Below the pieces are notes generated by a model. The model did no database searches. It saw only the letters and a list, made by a program, of their open reading frames with translations, and had not been told where the DNA came from. From Saxidomus purpurata (Eukaryota > Mollusca > Bivalvia > Venerida > Veneridae), in contig JAFMSR010000013.1 of NCBI GenBank assembly GCA_022818135.1, forward strand, positions 24,140,207 to 24,204,206: DNA of 64,000 nt, given 5' to 3'. Shown here piece after piece: positions 50,601 through 57,926 of the stretch. Both the position numbers and the translations under genes were made by a program. The stretch's first letter is position 1, and every line of letters begins with the position of its first letter.

Positions 50601-53258
50601 GGGCAATAGGAAGTCTGTAGGACAAGTATGCATAATCTAACCACCATTTTTCCAACTGAAAAAACAAAGATATATCAAATTTTAAGGATAAACTGTAATG
50701 TTTTGGGGCAAATGTGACTGACAGTGACTACAAGACCCAAGTGGCTAGCTGCTTGTTTTATATCTACTTAGCTAGGCATGTACGTACAGTAAGTGAAATA
50801 CCAGTACATGAAATATCTTTGGATAACTATGTGTGTTTTCACTCAGCATTAATTCAGATCTCCCATTTCCTAAATTACAAAACCAGGAATGTATCTGTTT
50901 GGTGTTAAGTATAGTTTATACAAAATGTTATACCTTCTTTGTGATGAAAGCTACAAGATGATTAAATCACTCTTGAACTGAATGTACTACCCTAATTTTC
51001 AATTTAGGCAGTATTTTTAACTGTTCACAGTGGTGTTCAATGCAAAATTTACTGACTGAATATTGAGCAGTGCAGGTTTTGATCAGACTGAACCTATCTG
51101 CAGGCTATGATGTGGTCAGTTAATCTTATTTACTGCCCCTGAAGACTTGCAAACCACTACATTAAAGACTCTTCCTTCCTTTTGAACAACTGAGCTAATA
51201 ACCAATACTTTTTATTCTTTCCTCATTAGATGTCTAATCCAGCTTTGAATCTGTGCTGTACCATTAGTTATTAAAAGGGGTACTCACTTGAAATTTACTG
51301 ACTGAAAAGCCAACTGTGTAGATCATGATCAGACTGCAGACTGATCATGAACCACATTAGCTACAAAGGCAGATTCATTTGCCCCCACTCCCCCAGCAAG
51401 ATAAAGGTGAATCAAGTTTATGACCAATGTATCCTGTTTGATTGCAGACTGGAACAAGCAAATTCAGTGAATTTATATCCCCTGCCTAATGAAGCAAATA
51501 GCTGAAAAACTACAATTGGAAAGTGTATTGGTCTGTCTGCTTCTGAAGAAAAAAGCATTTTTTTAAATTTCCCCACCACACTGGGGCCTCATCTCTATGA
51601 TGATTTTTTTTCTCTTCAAGTTACAGTCATAAAGCACTTAATTGTTGTAAGTTATATTAAATCAGTAATACTACTTTCAGACAACAAGAATTCTCAAGTT
51701 TCCATACAGAATAATTATGTAAGAAAGCACTACATCCCTTAAGGCCCTCATTTCTGTAAAAATCCAGTTTCTAAAGTTCCCGTTGTTAGAGAACTCAAAG
51801 TTGATTATTTGTGCCAAACAAAATCAAATTCTGACAAGCCTTTTCAGAAAAAAGCAACTTTTAAAAATTTCACCACCCCATTTGTGCCTCATCTCTGAAA
51901 GTATTTCTTTTTTCTGCATCTTAAAGTGATACAGAACTCAGTTGTTGTAAGTTAAAGTAATAAGTGCTATTATTTTCAGAAAACAAAAAATTCTAAGTTT
52001 CTAAAAAGAATATCTAAGAAAAGCCCTACTCCCCCTTAAGGGGCCTCATTTCTAGAAAAATCAGAAAGTGTAGGGTTTAGATATTGGAAACAGTGATCAT
52101 TAAATTATTTGAGCCAATTACAATTTAATTTTGATAACTGATTTCAGAGAAATATAATTTTAATGTTTTTATATTGAATATAGAAGAAAATAACAACTAA
52201 AGGGCAATAACTCTAGAGATACTTATCCAATCTTGACGAAACCTGTGTACGCGCCGCGGCATTATGCTATTGTACACTTTTTTCAAGTTTCATGAAATTC
52301 TATATATTGGTTCTTGAGTTATGACTCCGGCGGATGGACGGACGGACAACGCAAAAACAGTATCCCTCTGCCTTTGGCAGGGGATAATAATATTTTCTGA
52401 TTGACAGCAGTGGCTGATTAAAAGCAGAAAATTTGCACATGTATTATAAAGTATTCACAGACTGCCTGTAAGGCATTTCATGTTCTTATTGACCAATGTA
52501 ACATTTACCAAAGTTGTGATGTCTAATCAAAACAGTAGAAACAGTTAAATACTTGCCCAGTTCTTTTCTGTCTGTGCTCTCTTCAGTAGCTGACTGTGAA
52601 GATCTTTGCCAACCCCAGAAGCAAATTGCTGTACAATAAATTCCGTCTGTCTGTACTCCTCATCAGAAACATGTGGTCGCACTAAAATTAAGCCAGAATT
52701 TACACTTTTATTCTTTGCTTGCTAAAGGAAGTAACTCTTAACTGCCTTTGCAATCAGAGTAGACAATAGTTAGGCAAAAAAAAAAAATATCTGTGTTTAG
52801 GGCAACAGTCCAAAAATTCTAGGTAGGGTAGGGGCAAAGTTTTTTGTTTTTCTATTAAGTAAAAAAAAATGCTATAGGTTGGGGAAAAAACAATCTGTGT
52901 TTAAGGCAACGGTCCCAAGAATACTACTAAGGTAGGGTAGGGACATATTAAAAAACAATTTCTTTTTTTTTTTTTGGTTTGGGGGGGGGGTTTGGTTGGG
53001 GGGGTTTTTTTGGGGAAAACAGAGTCAAATGACTGCATTCACAAGTCACCTCTTACATGGAAGATTCAATAAAGAGTCAAATGACTGCATTCACAAGTCA
53101 CTGGAAGATTTAGAATCATTACCGGAGTCCAGATATCTGTCAAGGGTATGTTTTAATGTTGGAACTGGTAAACTTGGAAGCTGTTCTTCATACTGGAAGG
53201 TCTTCTCTGATGTTGATGTAAACATTGCATCAACATCGCGATTCTCTGTCTCAGCCAT
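33912..53258 (-). CDS. CROT: Peroxisomal carnitine O-octanoyltransferase, with three alternative exon 3 copies
   Basis: Transfers medium-chain acyl groups between CoA and carnitine so that products of peroxisomal beta-oxidation can leave. Exons in transcript order: 53258-53123, 52681-52557, one of [50655-50474 | 46563-46382 | 45066-44885], 43329-43202, 42033-41828, 41200-41087, 40458-40357, 39684-39601, 39170-39063, 38104-37974, 37309-37186, 36489-36411, 35839-35746, 35256-35137, 34044-33912. All phases agree; any one exon 3 gives 621 residues (human CROT is about 612). It opens with EKTFQYEEQLPSLPVPTL, has catalytic His332 in CDHSPMDAM, the carnitine-site YHARTETVRS, and VLSTSFVGY with the STS motif. 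It ends KLARL, fitting the PTS1 pattern [SAC][KRH]L. CROT rather than CRAT/CPT by sequence pattern (GGGGNYVLSTS, NFAGP). Confidence 0.97.
34350..34760. repeat. Dispersed repeat with GACCTTTGAGCTAGTGACC units
   Basis: Two or three diverged units built on TGACCTTGACCTTTGAGCTA, with GGCGGACAAG between. Lies in the last CROT intron. Confidence 0.65.
35137..35256 (-). CDS. CROT: CROT exon 14: STS motif
   Basis: Codes for GGGGNYVLSTSFVGYTPVYG through HGYGSFYRIEQK. The STS motif contributes to the active site in carnitine acyltransferases. Human has GYGFFY where this has GYGSFY. Confidence 0.94.
37186..37309 (-). CDS. CROT: CROT exon 11: carnitine-binding block
   Basis: Codes for PAPTYQTGTTRKFYHARTET and VRSCSPEAIEWAKAM. 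The Y-H-x-R-T-x-T-x-R-S block binds the carnitine carboxylate in related structures. Confidence 0.94.
37791..37882. repeat. Three tandem 32-bp copies
   Basis: GTTAATGCCACATAAATACA starts at 37791, 37823 and 37855, identical over nearly the whole 32-bp period. A recent tandem triplication in a CROT intron. Confidence 0.92.
39601..39684 (-). CDS. CROT: CROT exon 8: catalytic histidine
   Basis: 28 codons starting exactly at the catalytic His (HSPMDAMTLVAGTYYVDL). The preceding exon (40458-40357) ends GLVASNCD. In the family this His acts as general base on carnitine or CoA. Confidence 0.94.
41214..41362. mobile_element. 145-bp MITE with TA target duplication
   Basis: Ends CAGTCAAACCTGTG and CACAGGTTTGACTG are perfect inverted repeats, continuing as AAAGACCAC/GTGGTCTTT, flanked by TA on both sides. 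The TA duplication suggests mobilisation by a Tc1/mariner-type transposase. A related partial sequence lies near 17610. Confidence 0.85.
41450..41520 (-). repeat. tRNA-derived SINE fragment
   Basis: Minus strand shows GCCCAGTGATATAAAGGTAG (A-box region) and GGTTCCGAGTTCAACTCC (B-box region). Decayed head only. Confidence 0.6.
43202..43329 (-). CDS. CROT: CROT exon 4: common acceptor for the cassette
   Basis: First base completes the split codon from exon 3 (K from 3b and 3c, L from 3a), then ERIKPDRDSKGHLLSMNQFR and on to EYFKT. The MNQFRxLFSTCRxP block is diagnostic of the carnitine acyltransferase family. Confidence 0.95.
44590..44634. repeat. (ATC)n microsatellite
   Basis: Fifteen uninterrupted ATC triplets (GAT in the CROT transcript), 250 bp past the donor of CROT exon 3c. 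Confidence 0.95.
44885..45066 (-). CDS. CROT: CROT alternative exon 3c
   Basis: 182 bp, same phases (acceptor ATTTCAG, donor GTAATG). Codes for LAKWWEDYAYLDLRLPISPL, then NFAGPGPYFKHYLPKAEG and on to LKHWHHLR. Flanked on both sides by GAT/ATC simple-repeat tracts (44590-44634 and about 45085-45190). Last of the three before exon 4. Confidence 0.92.
45085..45190. repeat. Degenerate TCATCA/GAT-rich tract beside CROT exon 3c
   Basis: Interrupted ATC triplets just upstream, in transcript sense, of the exon 3c acceptor, including a tandem pair of AGCACCATTATC. The frame through it is broken by a stop, so it is not coding. Confidence 0.75.
46382..46563 (-). CDS. CROT: CROT alternative exon 3b
   Basis: 182 bp, same phases (acceptor GTGTACAG, donor GTAGGA). 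Codes for LDSWWLDYAYMDFRLPLAPL, then NFAGPCPYMKHYLPIKEG and on to LKYWHMIR. Close to the vertebrate CROT version (NFAGP, HYxPxxEG). About 60% identical to 3c. A 1.15-kb minisatellite begins some 120 bp upstream in transcript sense. Confidence 0.92.
46685..47838. repeat. 1.15-kb minisatellite of 16-bp monomers around TGATCA
   Basis: About 70 diverged 16-bp monomers such as CTACACTGATCACAGT and GTAAACTGATCACAAT. The monomer centre TGATCA is a palindrome. In 47320-47470 four variants repeat in fixed order, a 64-bp higher-order unit. Lies between CROT exons 3a and 3b, ending near the 3b acceptor. Confidence 0.9.
48128..49014 (+). repeat. Hairpin-ended dispersed element, second core type
   Basis: Decayed 5' palindrome (AACAAGATGGCCATGTTG), core units with AAATATCTAAGCTCTAGGCC, then GGACGGACGACGGAC and the hairpin ACCTGGCACAAAGTGCCACG with an A run. 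Lies in the intron between CROT exons 3a and 3b. Confidence 0.82.
49535..49989 (+). pseudogene. Mariner-type transposase remnant
   Basis: Broken plus-strand coding traces. The 5' part (about 49540-49715) reads GRPAEEAIPSMVENVE and then LGMSKVSVRQM, matching the helix-turn-helix part of mariner transposases, with a stop between. The 3' part (49783-49989) reads FSPDLALCDIYLFPEQKKMF, the family's SPDLAPxDxxLF block with the last catalytic Asp position. The middle of the gene is missing. An old, inactive copy in a CROT intron. Confidence 0.8.
50474..50655 (-). CDS. CROT: CROT alternative exon 3a
   Basis: 182 bp, in phase 0, out phase 2 (donor GTAAGA, acceptor TTTTTTCAG). Codes for LEKWWLDYAYLSYRLPIAPM through AKYWKHLR. 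Keeps WW, YAY, RLP and ER, but has NAAGA where the family and the other two copies have NFAGP, and gives Leu rather than Lys at the junction codon. About 45% identical to 3b by hand count. Open throughout, so it looks functional and under selection. Confidence 0.9.
51474..52392 (+). repeat. ~0.9-kb dispersed element with TATCCCCTGCC ends
   Basis: Starts TTATATCCCCTGCC and ends CTGCCTTTGGCAGGGGATAA, short inverted ends. The core has two diverged ~300-bp units (GGGGCCTCATCTCTATGATG, TGTGCCTCATCTCTGAAAG). GATGGACGGACGGACAACGC precedes the end. Lies between CROT exons 2 and 3a. Confidence 0.75.
52557..52681 (-). CDS. CROT: CROT exon 2, ends at a GC donor
   Basis: Codes for VRPHVSDEEYRQTEFIVQQF through RAQTEKNW. 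The last codon TGG is followed by GCAAGT, with no usable GT donor nearby. The family reads NWLxxWW here, so the border is fixed by homology. This is a GC-AG intron, and it is the donor shared by all three exon 3 choices. Confidence 0.92.
52955..53015. repeat. T/G homopolymer block
   Basis: Runs of T and G only, adjoining a 29-bp duplication (53021-53049 and 53073-53101). Likely poorly resolved consensus in CROT intron 1. Confidence 0.7.
53123..53258 (-). CDS. CROT: CROT exon 1
   Basis: Codes for MAETENRDVDAMFTSTSEKT through TLDRYLDS plus one base. No mitochondrial leader or membrane segments, as expected for the soluble peroxisomal enzyme. The donor is GTAATG; the split codon becomes V of VRPHVSDEEY. 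Confidence 0.94.
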
Positions 53259-53424
53259 GACTGAAAAATGGAAATTTTGCTTAAAATGAAAGTATCAAAG
53301 CAGACAAATTTTATGCAGTAACATGCATGCACATTCTTGATAAAATACGATGGCAATTTTGCAGTTACTACAAACATTGAAGGTGTGCACTAGCCTCAAT
53401 ATTTTGACTGCAAGACAGGTCTAC

Positions 53425-53456
<32 letters not shown>

Positions 53457-53458
53457 GG

Positions 53459-53506
<48 letters not shown>

Positions 53507-54142
53507 TGGGGGTTTTTTTTTTTTTTTTTTTTTTTTGAGGGGGGTACATTAAAAACATAAATTAATTAATAAGCTACCATTTTACAAACCGACATCACCA
53601 TGATCACATCTATGTCTGCCTTTAGTTTAGTTTTTCACATGCTTGCTTTAGGACACACATTAAATTATTTGCATCCTCAGAATAATTCGTGCATCAGGTC
53701 TACTGAACGCATGGCTAGATTATTTACTGTATATGGCCAGTATCTATATTTGTGTATCTGTATGTCCGGAATTGAGATATATCCGACTTCTACTAATATA
53801 CACCTTGACTCCATATCTAGCTGTGCTCATTTGCTTTTAATGATAGATTCCAATAAAGATCAGGAAATATTATAAACCTACACTATACCTCTTTTTCAAG
53901 GCTTGACACTTCCCAAGTTACATGAAAATAGTGTTTTTCCTTTCAGAGTCCAAAATCCAACTTTTTTTCAGGACGACGCTTACAGTATGCGTTTTTTAGA
54001 CATTGACTTCCGGAACGTTTGAGAAACAAATCCAGCTGAGCTGTGTGAGAAAAAAAGTGATCCCGTATACTTACAATCTAAACGTTTTAAAAGAAGTGAT
54101 ATCCCGTATATTTACAGTTTAAACGTTTATGAACAGTCAAAA
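53259..54142. promoter_or_regulatory. Shared head-to-head promoter region of CROT and ESS2
   Basis: 884 bp separate the two start codons. Near ESS2, ACTTCCGGAA (54006-54015) fits an ETS-family site, common in bidirectional housekeeping promoters. A ~35-bp segment with CCCGTATAYTTACA is tandemly duplicated (54057-54088 and 54096-54129) just before the ESS2 start. A ~115-bp T/G block (53428-53545) interrupts the CROT side. No TATA box is clear. Confidence 0.6.
53428..53545. repeat. T-homopolymer block with G interruptions
   Basis: Almost pure T with short G runs. The phenylalanine-rich frame through it is meaningless. True length is doubtful. Confidence 0.8.
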
Positions 54143-57100
54143 ATGGATTTAGTAAAAGCCTGTAGCAAAGCACTGGTAGTGGCAAAGCCCAAAGGCTCCC
54201 TTGGACCTGATAAAAAGAAAGTTAACGTTCTTGATGAGGAGAAATACACAGAGGTGACTACTTACCAAAAATGTCATTTTAGCGATGCCACAGACTTATA
54301 GGGCTATACCTTCCACGCTCTCCTGCGTACGCCGGTCTATTCATTTCTAAAAGCCATGAGGAATCGGGCGCATTCTCATCAGCAACGAGGTTTGGAAATA
54401 CTGGCGTACGCTGGATATCCAGCATGTCTGAAGTATATAGCCCCATATATACACAGATTGGCAACTCCTAAAAATCAATGAAATGATAATGTTAAAGAAA
54501 TTACCTATAATTCCTTACACATGCTCTGAGACAGTCTCCGCTATCTGTTCTTTACTCTAATAAATTTGACGTTGAACCAAGCGAGATAGTTTTTGGATGG
54601 GCGCTTTTTTCTGAGGTTTGACAACTATAAAATATCAGATCTAAAAAACGAATCAAACCGATCGCTTACCTATGAGCCAAATGAATAAGGCTATCTGTTC
54701 TTATACTTTAATCATAAAGAAGAAGAAAAAATGGGAATTTTGATTTGATACAATGGCCAAAGCTACTTGTTGTTAAACAAATCTTTTTATGTATCGGACA
54801 GTAGCTTTAAAAGATACAAGTTGGAATACAACAAAAACTTACACAAAGAAAGAAAAATACAATCCATTGAGTAATAAATATTGAGAAAAACACAATCAAA
54901 CCCGATTTCTTTCACTGTTAATCATTTGTGTGGTATGGGTACTGTATGACTCCTACAATGTCCACACTTTATATTAAACATAGCATCTCCTTTCTCTGAA
55001 ACTGCTTTTTAAAACTAACATCATTTTTGTTCCAGGAGGTGGAGAAAATCATTGAAAAAGATTTCTTCCCAGACCTACCAAAAATGAAAGCTCAGTCAGA
55101 ATATTTTGAGGCTCTGGAGAACAATGATCTGGTGAAACTGAGGGAGCTGGAAATGAAGTATTCAAAAAGACCAGATACTGTTAGCTCTATATGTAAGTCT
55201 TCTGTACGTTTTATTGAAATTTGGTCAATCACACTTAGATCTCATTGGTCGCCGTGATTGGCCTACTCTTTGGTAACCAATCAAATTCAACCTTTGGCTA
55301 TACTAGCTGGAAATTGCAGTCAGGTAAATTTCTCCTATTTCTGGCTTCAAAATTTTGTTTTTTAGGCATGACGGGAGACATGCCGGGGTCTCATCCAGAT
55401 ATTAAGCTAACATAAGTGCTCTTTTGGACATACCTTGATAAAATTCTCATCAAATCAAATTTATTGAAATTTATAGCAAATTCTAACACGCCCCGCAACC
55501 TTTGAAACTTTCCAATTAATTTTCATTAATAATAAAATACATCACATTTTCCACAGGCAATACAAGTGATAAGTGATGCATGGCGTACAATTGCATTCTG
55601 TGTTTATTAGTTTCAATAAAATGTTGCTATGCGTAGAAAATAGATTAGAGTATTTTTCAAAGACAATGCTGTGTTAGAATTTAAATAATAAATTCCTTAC
55701 TGTGATTTAACGTGTATCAAATCATGTTATGAGTTTAATTAAATAGTAACAACTAATAAGATCATCTAATTACTACGCATTTGAACTCCTAACAGTGATT
55801 TAATACACGTTTAGTCATATTAAGGGATTTATTATTTCTTAAATATTATTTTCAGATATCAGTTTCAGTCCTGAAGCCTATAAATGGCTTAAGTTTTACA
55901 ATTTAGTTTTGGTATTGATTTTTTTTTTTAAATTATATTTTGATCATGATGTAAGTATTATGGAATCTGGAAGTAGCCAGTAACATTATGTACTGCATAT
56001 AGAGCTGCATGTTAATCCATAACTCTTCACCATTTCATTACTGACTCAATTGTTCCCTTTTGTAATTAGGATTTTGATTAAAGTTTAAATCCAATAACTT
56101 AACAACTATCAAAGTTCATTTTGAAACTGTTTCGGACCATTTCCTTGAAAGAAAGTTTGCTAGATTTGTCTTTTTCAAATCAAATCCTACCAAAATTGAT
56201 AATCCTACACAAATTTTTGTTTGTTTGATTTTTACATAGACATTTTATCTTACAGGTTCGTCCCCTGCTAATTTTGAAACACCTGACAGAGGAGAAAGAC
56301 CTCGGACACAAAGACCAGACACTGGTCAGAATGATGTTAGAAAAGGAAGTGATGGAGAGAAGTTATTCAATGGTAAGCATCAGATTTATAGGATGGATTT
56401 GTTTATACTTGTTGATAAGAACTTGGTTAATTGATAGTTTCAGCACAAACTAATATTTTTCCAAGCCATAGATTATGATTTCTGTTTTTAAGTGAACAGT
56501 GCTGTACATTAGCCAGAAATTTTTTGAAAAATTATAAAGAAAAAAAGAGTCAAAATTGTCTTAGTGAAATATTTTAAACTTGATAATCAACCGGTTTTAT
56601 TTATGAAGGTAAACTTAGCTTTGTTTTTATGACAAATTGGACATTTATGTAGAATTTACGCCTCAATTCTGATGATGTAATCAATGCTTGAATTTGTTTT
56701 GCTTGATATTCATATAGATGAGAAACCAGAATCAAAAGTTCACCTGGATTCATTTTTGTCAAAGAATACAAGTGAAGATAATGATTCGTTTGCACTAATC
56801 TTAGATGAGTCAGACAAGAAAAGGAAGGAGAAACATGCTTGGCTTTATGAAAACGAAACAAACAGAAAAGTGGTAGGTGTCAGGCATTATAGGACAATTA
56901 TACCTCAAAAGGCCAAATAACTGTGCCCCACTAGAGATACTGTTTGTAGTTTTAAACTTGCCAGCATTTCTTTCTATTATAAATGCTTTACCCAAAAATC
57001 TACCCAGCTAGATTTTGGTGTTTTATAATGGCTATTTATTAATGTATATTTATACAAAATAAGTATACAGGAATTTGGCACAATGCATTAAAATGCAATA

Positions 57101-57428
57101 GCTTGGTTAGTTTGCCTGTTATATGTAATTTGTTGAAAAAAACAGTTAAAATTAAATCTAAATTTTGATCAGGAGCCATAGATGTATAGCATAAGCGTTA
57201 TATTCTGAGTAACATGCCTTTGATTTAACAGAATTTTAATCTGCTCAAAAGATGCTATCACTTCACCAATGCCCGTGTCTTGGTAGTATTGGTGAGATTG
57301 GGCTAGTTAGTGTCAAATAGTGTGCTTAGTTTATACTCATTTATTTTAGCTCGATTGTGAAGAAAGCTTGTAGCTTATCGAGTCACTCTCGAGTCCGCTT
57401 CCTGGAAAAACCAGTACTGGTGTCATAT

Positions 57429-57474
<46 letters not shown>

Positions 57475-57476
57475 TT

Positions 57477-57513
<37 letters not shown>

Positions 57514-57526
57514 GGGGGGGGGGGGG

Positions 57527-57610
<84 letters not shown>

Positions 57611-57664
57611 TTTTTTTTTTTTTGTGGGGGGGGGGGGAGGGATAAAAAGAAAAAAATTTTATTT

Positions 57665-57743
<79 letters not shown>

Positions 57744-57759
57744 AAAAAGAGGGGGGGGG

Positions 57760-57842
<83 letters not shown>

Positions 57843-57877
57843 AATAAAAATTTTTTTTTTTTAAATTTGTTTTAGGG

Positions 57878-57926
<49 letters not shown>

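Noticed and set aside
44885..50655. Exon 3 copies as separate CROT paralogues or pseudogene fragments
   Set aside because: No other CROT exons are duplicated nearby, and each copy is open with matching splice phases, so exon duplication within one gene fits better.
54143..54300. ESS2 exon 1 reading straight on as a small single-exon protein
   Set aside because: Homology requires KYTE joined to EVEKIIEKDFFPD, which the GTGACT donor and the 55036 acceptor provide in frame; the read-through meets a stop after 15 codons.
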